NCBI GenBank assembly: GCA_900550335.1
Contig: URRU01000135.1
Location: 1-5,057 of the forward strand
DNA length: 5,057 bases
Source of the DNA: an uncultured Clostridium sp.
Lineage (GTDB): Bacteria > Bacillota > Clostridia > Peptostreptococcales > Peptostreptococcaceae
Reading direction: 5' to 3'
The notes under the pieces: model-generated
Database searches by the model: none
Seen by the model: the letters and a program-made list of their open reading frames with translations, nothing else
Told to the model about the DNA's origin: nothing
Made by a program: the position numbers and the translations under genes
Shown: piece by piece, positions 1 to 5,057 of the stretch
How positions within the stretch are numbered: position 1 is the first letter of the stretch
Layout of the letters: each line of letters begins with the position of its first letter

Positions 1-133
1 AAATAGGGTAATTATATTATGTTCTTAAGAAAAAGCTAATCTTTCTATGCTTTAATAATACACATTCAATATGAATTTATTATCAATGTAATGTAAAACT
101 AATGTGAATTTTTAATTCTTTTTATAAATTTAT
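1..133. other. Intergenic AT-rich stretch, no gene seen
   Basis: No open frame of useful length with a ribosome binding site is visible on either strand. The stretch is very AT-rich and has a few short symmetric elements: the 10-bp palindrome TTCTTAAGAA at 22-31, ATTCA-ATA-TGAAT at 64-76, and most of a perfect 20-bp A/T-only palindrome at 119-138. A TATAAT hexamer reads on the minus strand at 11-16, but I see no convincing -35 partner. The region probably separates this operon from the next gene to the left. Confidence 0.5.
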
Positions 134-160
134 AAAAAAATCTTCTTACATAAAAAGATT
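134..160 (-). terminator. Possible second, AU-rich intrinsic terminator
   Basis: Read on the minus strand, AATCTTTTT (160-152) can pair with AAGAAGATT (147-139) across a 4-nt loop, with one G-U pair. A run of seven T follows, two in the arm and five beyond it. The stem is weak, having a single G-C pair, so this would be a back-up to the better terminator at 175-213. The plus-strand reading has no T-run after the stem, so it would serve only minus-strand transcripts. Confidence 0.4.
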
Positions 161-174
161 ACCCACTCATTAAT

Positions 175-213
175 AAAAAATAAGCTAGTGTAAATCTTAT
201 TGCACTAGCTTAT
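175..213 (-). terminator. Intrinsic terminator of the transporter operon
   Basis: A perfect 11-bp inverted repeat, ATAAGCTAGTG at 180-190 and CACTAGCTTAT at 203-213, encloses a 12-nt loop. On the minus strand the 3' arm runs straight into five further T (179-175). It begins 14 nt after the stop codon of the secreted-protein gene, where the terminator of this operon is expected. The plus-strand reading is followed only by TCTTTTGATA, so activity in that direction would be weak. Confidence 0.85.
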
Positions 214-227
214 CTTTTGATAACTCT

Positions 228-2243
228 CTATTTTTTCATTATTCTCTGTATTAAGCCTTTTATACCTGTAGCTTCTTCTTTAACTACTTTTTCTTTTGTT
301 CCATTATCGCTTTCATCATCAGTGTTTACCTTCATTATGAATTTAACATCACCATTCATATCTTCACCTATACCTGCATAGTTGTCGTAGTCATTTGCTA
401 GGTCTAATAATACATCTTTTGTATCTACTAATCTTTCTATGTCATCTATCTTACCTGTCTTTGAAGATACTTCTGAAGTTACTTCATCATTTGCCTTTTT
501 AACACCATCATAAAGCTGTTTTGAACCACCCTGTAATTTTTTAGTTCCTGCTAGTATCTGTTTAGAGCTTGTTGCTAATTTATCTGAACCTTTTCTAAGC
601 TCTTCTCCACCTGATACTAATTTAGTAGTTCCGTCCTGTAACTGAGTAGTTCCATTGTAAAGCTGCTGACTTCCTTCATAAAGTTTATCTGTTGATCCAT
701 CTAGTTTTCCAGAATTTTCTTCAAGAGTTTTTCCTGCTTCTACTAACTGTGCAAATTTTGAGCTATACTGACTTGATCCTGCGCTAAGCTGTGATAATCC
801 TGCAGATAACTGTTTTGCTGCACCAGCTGCTTCTGACAATCCACTCTTAGCTGATGATAATGAACTTTCTGCACCACCTATGCCAGATTCCTGTTGAGAA
901 GATATACTCTGAGATGCCTGACTAAGTTTTATTATTTTCTCTGCAGCTGCTCTAGATGCTTCACTAGCACTTGTATCATTTGCTATAACTTGTGCAGCTG
1001 ATTCCATTGCTCCAGCTAGTTCTTTATTCTTAGATATAGATCCGCTTAATTCTGATAGACCTCCACCTGCTGAACCTGCATTTGATAGTGCGCTTGATAG
1101 CTGTTCTGCACCAGATGCTGCATTTTTTATTCCATTGTCTATATCTGAGTATGCATTATAAAGATTTCCTGTATTTTCTACATACATTGAAACACCTGTT
1201 GTAAACTTATTCTGACCTGCACTAAGCCGTTCTATACCATTCATAAGTTTCTGTGCACCCTGATTAAGCATTGGAACATTTCTTCCTATTAAACCTACAC
1301 CATTTGTAAGTGTCTGTATTCCTCCACTTAAAGTCTGTGTTCCTGCATCAAATTTTTCATAATTTGTAGCTAATTCTGTAGTACCATTATAAAGCTGTTC
1401 AGTTCCGTTTAATAATTCTTTTCCAGCATCTTTTAATTTATCTATCATAGAAGTTATATCACCTAAATCACTATCAGAGTCTATATCTTCTAGACTAGAC
1501 ATATCAGATGTAGCTGCTATCATTACTTCTGGAACTTTAAAATCAGTTGTTTCAGCTTCTATAGTTATAGTTGAGCTTATTTTATCGAATATTTCACTAT
1601 AATCTCCACCCATATCTAAAGAAGCTTCAAGTCCTGGAGATGATATTGCTGTTATTGAAGATGTTTTTCCATCATCTAAAGTTTTTCCTGAACTAGTTTT
1701 TATATTCTTAAAGTTTTCTCTAGGCATTAATATTTCTGTAGCTGTTATAAATGGTACATAAACTGTTCTATTTTCTCCAGCTATTTTTACATTTCTAGAT
1801 TCATTATTTTTTAATCTTATAGTTATCTTAACCTTACCTGACTGACCTTTTATTTCATCTGCAGTTACACTTCTTCCGTTTAATTCATATTCTATATCTG
1901 TAGTTATTGGAAGCTGTTTATCTGTCTGCCCCTGATAGTATAGGTCGTCTTTAGTTGTATCCCAAGTTACTTTTTCTCCATCTATTGTTGGTTTTTCATC
2001 ACCTTTAACATTTTTTATGTTTTTTAAAATACTTTTATCATTTATTTTATCTAGTGAGCCATCTCCACTTAACCATTCTGATACTATATTCTTTTCTACT
2101 GTCCCATCTTTTTTAAGTATTGTATATACTGTTTCGTCTTTTTTTATATAACTGCTTTCAGCAAGCACAGGAGATGCTGATGCTGCTAAAATAGCTAATG
2201 TACAAACTGATGCAATTGATTTATTTTTAGTTTCCTTTTTCAT
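228..2243 (-). CDS. Secreted xxxLxxG heptad-repeat protein, transporter partner
   Basis: This 671-residue protein is probably an extracytoplasmic partner of the MMPL transporter encoded 36 bp upstream. Residues 1-28 form a classical signal peptide: a lysine-rich start, a hydrophobic core and cleavage after Val-Leu-Ala. Residues about 30-250 look beta-rich and include DETVYTILKKDGTVEKNIV. Residues 277-382 and 479-577 carry two arrays of Leu-x-x-Gly heptads, of the kind TIGR03057 describes (known from YhgE/Pip-like Firmicutes proteins), separated by an Ala/Ser-rich linker. Residues about 585-640 form a soluble domain with DLANDYDNYAGIGEDMNG and VKFIMKV; the protein ends in a basic IKGLIQRIMKK. 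The multi-spanning membrane region of true YhgE/Pip is absent, and I see no LPxTG motif or second membrane segment, so it is not a full YhgE. The start is firm: GAGGAGGA lies 7 nt before ATG. No promoter is seen in the 36-bp gap, so it is probably co-transcribed with the transporter. Secretion and repeats are clear; partnership is inferred from position. Confidence 0.85.
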   Translation of the reverse strand: MKKETKNKSIASVCTLAILAASASPVLAESSYIKKDETVYTILKKDGTVEKNIVSEWLSGDGSLDKINDKSILKNIKNVKGDEKPTIDGEKVTWDTTKDDLYYQGQTDKQLPITTDIEYELNGRSVTADEIKGQSGKVKITIRLKNNESRNVKIAGENRTVYVPFITATEILMPRENFKNIKTSSGKTLDDGKTSSITAISSPGLEASLDMGGDYSEIFDKISSTITIEAETTDFKVPEVMIAATSDMSSLEDIDSDSDLGDITSMIDKLKDAGKELLNGTEQLYNGTTELATNYEKFDAGTQTLSGGIQTLTNGVGLIGRNVPMLNQGAQKLMNGIERLSAGQNKFTTGVSMYVENTGNLYNAYSDIDNGIKNAASGAEQLSSALSNAGSAGGGLSELSGSISKNKELAGAMESAAQVIANDTSASEASRAAAEKIIKLSQASQSISSQQESGIGGAESSLSSAKSGLSEAAGAAKQLSAGLSQLSAGSSQYSSKFAQLVEAGKTLEENSGKLDGSTDKLYEGSQQLYNGTTQLQDGTTKLVSGGEELRKGSDKLATSSKQILAGTKKLQGGSKQLYDGVKKANDEVTSEVSSKTGKIDDIERLVDTKDVLLDLANDYDNYAGIGEDMNGDVKFIMKVNTDDESDNGTKEKVVKEEATGIKGLIQRIMKK
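504..809 (-). repeat. Heptad array B (residues 479-580 of the secreted protein)
   Basis: Hydrophobic residues, mostly Leu, fall every seven residues at 479, 486, 493 (Tyr), 500, 507, 514, 521, 528, 535, 542, 549, 556, 563 (Ile), 570 and 577. From 524 onward Gly follows three residues later at 524, 531, 538, 545, 552, 566, 573 and 580, with Ser at 559. The unit is therefore L-x-x-G-[ST]-x-[KQE], coded by a 21-bp period. Such regularity over about 100 residues suggests one long helix able to pair with array A. The DNA copies are well diverged at synonymous sites, so this is an old protein-level repeat and not a recent DNA expansion. Confidence 0.8.
1098..1415 (-). repeat. Heptad array A (residues 277-382 of the secreted protein)
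   Basis: Residues at 277, 284, 291, 298 (Phe), 305, 312, 319 (Ile), 326, 333, 340, 347 (Phe), 354 (Tyr), 361, 368 (Ile), 375 (Ala) and 382 keep an unbroken seven-residue spacing. Gly falls three residues later at 280, 287, 301, 308, 315, 329, 336, 343, 350, 371 and 378. The segment LYNGTT at 284-289 recurs in array B at 528-533, which suggests the two arrays share ancestry. This array is slightly more degenerate at its C-terminal end than array B. Confidence 0.78.
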
Positions 2244-2250
2244 CTTAAAT

Positions 2251-2258
2251 TCCTCCTC
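2251..2258 (-). promoter_or_regulatory. Ribosome binding site of the secreted-protein gene
   Basis: GAGGAGGA on the minus strand, 7 nt before the ATG at 2243-2241. It is a near-ideal Shine-Dalgarno site and fixes the start. It lies within the 36-bp gap after the transporter stop codon, so this gene can initiate translation independently of the upstream one. Confidence 0.9.
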
Positions 2259-2279
2259 AAATAATATGACGTTTCACTT

Positions 2280-4346
2280 CTAATTTTTAGGAATGAAATC
2301 TTTTGATGTTTTTTCTATTAATTTTTCGCTTATTAATAATAATCCTGGTAGCATAAATAGTATTACAAACATACTTATTATTGCCCCTCTAGCCATTAAT
2401 GAGCAAAGTGAACTTATCATTTCTAGTTTAGATATTATACCAACACCTATTGTTGAACTGAAGAATGAGAATCCACTTGTTACTATTGAGCGTCCACATT
2501 TTTGTATTGCTATTTTCATAGCTTCATATTTATCGTATCCATTTGCAAGTTCTTCTTTAAATCTAGAAGTAAGAAGTATAGCGTAGTCAACTGTAGCTCC
2601 TAGCTGTATTGTTCCAAGTACTATAGATGCTATAAATGGAAGAACTGTTCCTGTATAATATGGAATACCTAAGTTTGCAAATATTGCACCTTCAATTGCT
2701 GCAACTAGTAAAACTGGTATTGATGCAGACTTAAATACAAATGCGATTATCGCAAATATTGCTATTATAGAAACTGCACTTACCTTTTTGAAATCTGTAT
2801 CGGCAATTCTTATTAAATCCTCTGTTAGAGGTGCTTCACCGCCGATAAGTCCATCTGGATCATATTTTTTAACTATATTATTTAATTCTCTAATCTGAGC
2901 ACCACATTCTTTTGTAGCTGCTCTATATTTTGAGTTAATCATTATCTGTTCATATCCACCTGCTTTTACTTCTGAAAGCATACTGTCTGGAATAATATCT
3001 TGAACAAATCCTGAACCAACTACTTTTTCAAGTGCTACAACAGAGTTAACTCCATCGACCTTTTCTATTTCACTTACCATTTGGTCAACTTTATATGAAT
3101 CTAAACTATCTTTTACAAATATCATATCTGTACTATTCATATCGAAGTCTTTTTTCATTTTATTTGTAGCAACTATTGATGGTAAATCATCAGGTAGTGT
3201 TTCATCCAAGTTGTAGTATACCTTTGCATTATTATTTCCGTATATTGCTGGTATCATTAAAACTAAGAATAAAACTGTAAGTTTTTTATAATTTCTAATT
3301 ACAAAATCTGAAGTCTTTTCAAAGCTTGTAAGAATTGTTTTGTGTCTATGGTTGTGTATTACTTTATCAAATGTAAGTATTAAAGCTGGAAGTACTGTAA
3401 CTGTAGTTAAAACTCCAAGCACAACCCCTTTTGCCATTACTATACCGATATCCTTACCTAATGCTAAGTCCATTGCACATAAAGCAATGAATCCTGCAAC
3501 AGTTGTAAGTGAACTACCTGATATAGATGTAAATGTATTTGTTATTGCATTTGCCATGGCCTCTTCTCTGTTATCAGTATTCAAAAGTTCCTCGTCGTAT
3601 CTGTGAAGTAAGAATATTGAGTAGTCCATTGTAACTCCAAGCTGCAATATTGCACACAACGCTTTTGTTATATAAGATATTTCTCCAAAAATTATATTAG
3701 TTCCGAAGTTGTAAATTATCGCTATTGCAATATTTGTAAGGAATACAAATGGAATAGCTGTATACTCCATAGTCAAAAGTAAAACTATCATAGTAAGTAT
3801 TCCAGCAGCTATAACATAAAGTGGCATTTCCTTATCTGATAAATCCTTTGTATCTTTTATAATTCCTGACATTCCACTAAGGAAGGCCTGTTTACCTGCA
3901 ATACCTCTAATAGTATCAACTGCTTTCATTGTAAGTTCATCAGCAGTACCTTCTTTTAATTTGACTATCATCATAGTCGCATCCCCAGAATAAAGCATAT
4001 CCCTCATATCCTTAGGTATCATTTCATTTGGAAATGCTAAGTCTATAAAACTATCTTTCCAAATAACTTCTTGCACACCGTCTACCTTTTCGACTTTTTC
4101 TTTAATCTTAGCTACATCTTTATCTGGCATATTTTCGATTTCCAACATAGCCAAAGATCCACAGTTAAAATCTTCTTTCATTATCTTTTCTGCTTTCATA
4201 GTAGATACATCTTCTGGTAAATAACTAAGTATATCGTAGTTTATATCTGTTTTGATATATCCCATAACTGATGGTATCAAAAGTAAAAATGCTATCAAAA
4301 GAATGATTTTACTATGTTTTGCTATCTTATCAGCAATCTTTTTCAT
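2280..4346 (-). CDS. MMPL/RND-family transporter, 12 membrane segments
   Basis: This 688-residue inner-membrane transporter belongs to the MMPL branch (Pfam MMPL type) of the RND superfamily, whose members export lipids, amphiphiles or drugs using the proton gradient. It has the duplicated RND plan: segment 1 at about 13-29, an external porter loop 30-174, segments 2-6 at about 175-326, then segment 7 at 353-370, a second loop 371-521 and segments 8-12 at about 522-673. The halves match in LGVTMDYSIFLLHRYDEE (Asp241-Tyr242) and LGATVDYAILLTSRFKEE (Asp587-Tyr588), equivalent to the Asp-Tyr proton-relay pairs of MmpL3, so both relays look intact. VDGVQEVI (88-95) and VDGVNSVV (430-437) mark the repeated porter fold. 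I start it at 4346, not at the in-frame ATG at 4367, because the latter would translate the Shine-Dalgarno tract as GRRRRK and lacks a good site of its own. It leads the operon, with its own promoter. The substrate is unknown. The family call is strong; no specific orthologue is recognised. Confidence 0.93.
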   Translation of the reverse strand: MKKIADKIAKHSKIILLIAFLLLIPSVMGYIKTDINYDILSYLPEDVSTMKAEKIMKEDFNCGSLAMLEIENMPDKDVAKIKEKVEKVDGVQEVIWKDSFIDLAFPNEMIPKDMRDMLYSGDATMMIVKLKEGTADELTMKAVDTIRGIAGKQAFLSGMSGIIKDTKDLSDKEMPLYVIAAGILTMIVLLLTMEYTAIPFVFLTNIAIAIIYNFGTNIIFGEISYITKALCAILQLGVTMDYSIFLLHRYDEELLNTDNREEAMANAITNTFTSISGSSLTTVAGFIALCAMDLALGKDIGIVMAKGVVLGVLTTVTVLPALILTFDKVIHNHRHKTILTSFEKTSDFVIRNYKKLTVLFLVLMIPAIYGNNNAKVYYNLDETLPDDLPSIVATNKMKKDFDMNSTDMIFVKDSLDSYKVDQMVSEIEKVDGVNSVVALEKVVGSGFVQDIIPDSMLSEVKAGGYEQIMINSKYRAATKECGAQIRELNNIVKKYDPDGLIGGEAPLTEDLIRIADTDFKKVSAVSIIAIFAIIAFVFKSASIPVLLVAAIEGAIFANLGIPYYTGTVLPFIASIVLGTIQLGATVDYAILLTSRFKEELANGYDKYEAMKIAIQKCGRSIVTSGFSFFSSTIGVGIISKLEMISSLCSLMARGAIISMFVILFMLPGLLLISEKLIEKTSKDFIPKN

Positions 4347-4350
4347 TTTT

Positions 4351-4361
4351 CTCCTTCTCCT
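4351..4361 (-). promoter_or_regulatory. Tandem Shine-Dalgarno site of the transporter gene
   Basis: The minus strand reads AGGAGAAGGAG, with two overlapping candidate sites: AGGAG ending about 10 nt before the ATG at 4346-4344, and AAGGAG ending 4 nt before it. This decides the start. An upstream in-frame ATG at 4367 lies before this tract, with only a weak TAGGT-like sequence ahead of it, and would be only about 20 nt from the predicted transcription start. Confidence 0.8.
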
Positions 4362-4394
4362 TCCCATTTGGACATACCTAATTTTTATAAATAT

Positions 4395-4423
4395 ATTATA
4401 GGGCGTGCCTAATAAAAAGTCAA
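4395..4423 (-). promoter_or_regulatory. Sigma-A promoter of the transporter operon
   Basis: On the minus strand, TTGACT (4423-4418) and TATAAT (4400-4395) are separated by exactly 17 bp, one mismatch from the vegetative consensus. Transcription should start near 4388, giving a leader of about 42 nt before the preferred ATG. The spacer contains AGGCACGCCC, unusually GC-rich for this window. The -35 box lies 2 bp from the palindrome at 4426-4470, so a protein bound there would sit next to RNA polymerase. With the tetR terminator upstream, this promoter must carry transporter expression. Confidence 0.87.
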
Positions 4424-4425
4424 CA

Positions 4426-4470
4426 TTTTTATAACTTCGTAAAAATGAAGTTTTTATGAAGTTATAAAAA
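4426..4470. promoter_or_regulatory. 45-bp palindrome, likely TetR operator
   Basis: Arms TTTTTATAACTTC (4426-4438) and GAAGTTATAAAAA (4458-4470) are perfect 13-bp inverted repeats. After one mismatched pair (4439/4457) the symmetry resumes with TAAAAA (4440-4445) against TTTTTA (4451-4456) around a 5-bp centre, TGAAG. GAAGTT occurs again at 4447-4452, so three half-sites (AACTTC, GAAGTT, GAAGTT) are present. No T-run follows the stem on either strand, so it is unlikely to be a terminator. Its place between the tetR terminator and the transporter -35 box makes it the obvious binding site for the adjacent regulator; that assignment is inference. Confidence 0.7.
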
Positions 4471-4516
4471 AAATACTACCGAGCTTCATGTCTCAACACG
4501 AAATTCGGTAGTATTT
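4466..4516 (-). terminator. Intrinsic terminator of the tetR-type gene
   Basis: A perfect 12-bp inverted repeat, AAATACTACCGA (4471-4482) and TCGGTAGTATTT (4505-4516), continues inward on the minus-strand RNA. After one mismatch there are seven more pairs, including two G-U, leaving a 6-nt loop. The 3' arm runs into a total of eight T (4473-4466). It starts 39 nt after the regulator stop codon. The plus-strand reading has no T-run. It should insulate the transporter operon from tetR read-through. Its T-run is also the outer arm of the palindrome at 4426-4470. Confidence 0.9.
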
Positions 4517-4555
4517 ATATTAATCACGTATAATTTACTATATTAATTTTTCTAG

Positions 4556-5057
4556 TTATATTAAATCACTTGATTCAACTACATTATTTATAACTTCCTC
4601 AAGATTCATATCATCCTTAAATTCTCTTGCCTCTTGTATTATCTTGTCTATATCTATATCTTCATCAACATTTAAAAGTGCAAATCTTGTTTTAACAACA
4701 TTAACTATAATATCATCTAAATCTACATTAAGTATTCCTTCGTAGTACTGATTTAGCAATTCACACTCTCCAGCACATCCCATTGCAATACTCATATATA
4801 AATCTTTATCATTAAAAGTATAGTTGCTTTCCATTAATTTTTCTTTAAATAAATTTAGAAGAATATTTATATACTCTTTTCTTATAGATCTTACGTTTGA
4901 GGCTTCGATATATAATCTAAACACCTTTTCAGATGTAGCTACAGCATGAGTGTATATATACTGACTGATTATATAGTTTGCAACTATATCATTCTCTTTT
5001 ATTTTTTTTTCTGCTATAGTTCCGTAGATTTTTTCTAGTAATTCCTTATATAGATAC
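4556..5057 (-). CDS. TetR-family regulator, C-terminal part (5' end outside window)
   Basis: The frame is open to the window edge, giving 166 residues and a TAA stop. The first residues, YLYKELLEKI, resemble the junction after the helix-turn-helix where TetR proteins commonly read K-x-x-LYxELL; the DNA-binding domain would lie just beyond 5057. The rest is predicted all-helical and variable, as expected for the ligand-binding and dimerisation domain (for example NDIVANYIISQYIYTHAVA, then RKEYINILLNLFKEKL). It contains a close cysteine pair in GCAGECE and a very acidic stretch, NVDEDIDIDKI. A GTG at 4924 could be mistaken for a start, but the frame and helical pattern run straight through it. 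The gene has its own terminator and is followed in the same direction by the transporter operon. It probably controls that operon through the palindrome at 4426-4470, responding to a substrate-like ligand. The TetR call rests on the short N-terminal junction, helical content, size and neighbourhood, so it is likely but not certain. Confidence 0.72.
   Translation of the reverse strand, partial: YLYKELLEKIYGTIAEKKIKENDIVANYIISQYIYTHAVATSEKVFRLYIEASNVRSIRKEYINILLNLFKEKLMESNYTFNDKDLYMSIAMGCAGECELLNQYYEGILNVDLDDIIVNVVKTRFALLNVDEDIDIDKIIQEAREFKDDMNLEEVINNVVESSDLI

Noticed and set aside
11..16. TATAAT hexamer on the minus strand as a promoter for a gene to the left
   Set aside because: The sequence 17 bp upstream matches TTGACA poorly, and TATAAT-like hexamers are frequent by chance in such AT-rich DNA.
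504..1415. Regular 21-bp period as a CRISPR array or DNA satellite
   Set aside because: The period is in the encoded protein; the DNA units differ at many positions and there are no identical repeats with unique spacers.
2201..2206. Cysteine 14 of the secreted protein as a lipoprotein anchor
   Set aside because: The hydrophobic stretch follows the cysteine and does not precede it, and a normal signal peptidase I site (VLA before Glu29) is present.
228..2243. Calling the secreted protein YhgE or Pip
   Set aside because: It shares the heptad repeats but lacks the N-terminal and C-terminal membrane segments that define that family.
2293..2586. Open frame of 97 codons on the plus strand
   Set aside because: It lies wholly opposite the transporter's C-terminal membrane region, has no supporting ribosome binding site, and its composition is the antisense image of hydrophobic codons.
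3340..3606. Open frame of 88 codons on the plus strand
   Set aside because: It lies fully within the transporter gene on the opposite strand, with no recognisable domain and no leader signals.
4426..4470. The palindrome as a terminator
   Set aside because: No T-run follows the stem on either strand, the stem is nearly all A/T, and a much better terminator lies directly beside it.
4445..4490. Antiterminator pairing between CATGAAG in the terminator hairpin and CTTCAT downstream
   Set aside because: The downstream partner would be transcribed only after the polymerase has passed the terminator, so it could not prevent termination.
4556..4924. Short 122-residue gene starting at GTG 4924
   Set aside because: The frame stays open upstream to the window edge and the extra residues continue a TetR-like helical domain, so GTG 4924 is an internal valine codon.

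Overview
The window is AT-rich, low-GC Gram-positive DNA, and every gene in it lies on the minus strand. The AT richness, strong GGAGG-type ribosome binding sites, U-tract terminators and gene families fit an anaerobic Clostridia member, perhaps a relative of Peptostreptococcaceae. That placement is inference from style; no marker gene is present.

In transcription order (right to left): (1) 5057-4556 is the 3' part of a TetR-family regulator; its DNA-binding domain lies beyond the window edge. (2) 4516-4466 is a strong intrinsic terminator for that gene. (3) 4470-4426 is a near-perfect 45-bp palindrome that abuts the terminator and ends 2 bp before a promoter; it is the best candidate for the TetR operator. 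(4) 4423-4395 is a consensus-like sigma-A promoter (TTGACT, 17 bp, TATAAT). (5) 4346-2280 encodes a 688-residue MMPL/RND-superfamily membrane transporter with both intramembrane Asp-Tyr pairs. (6) Only 36 bp later, 2243-228 encodes a 671-residue secreted protein with a signal peptide, a beta-rich N-terminal region, two long arrays of L-x-x-G heptads and a soluble C-terminal domain. (7) A terminator at 213-175, and perhaps a weaker second one at 160-134, closes the operon. Bases 1-133 contain no gene that I can support.

The likely logic is a regulator-controlled two-gene export unit. The transporter uses the proton gradient to move a hydrophobic or amphiphilic substrate, and the secreted heptad-repeat protein is probably its extracytoplasmic partner. 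The substrate, and whether the two proteins touch, cannot be read from the sequence. The most unusual points are the transporter plus separate secreted rod arrangement, the 45-bp palindrome (whose half-sites resemble loxP arms), and a start-codon correction: the apparent MGRRRRK N-terminus is the Shine-Dalgarno region read as codons.
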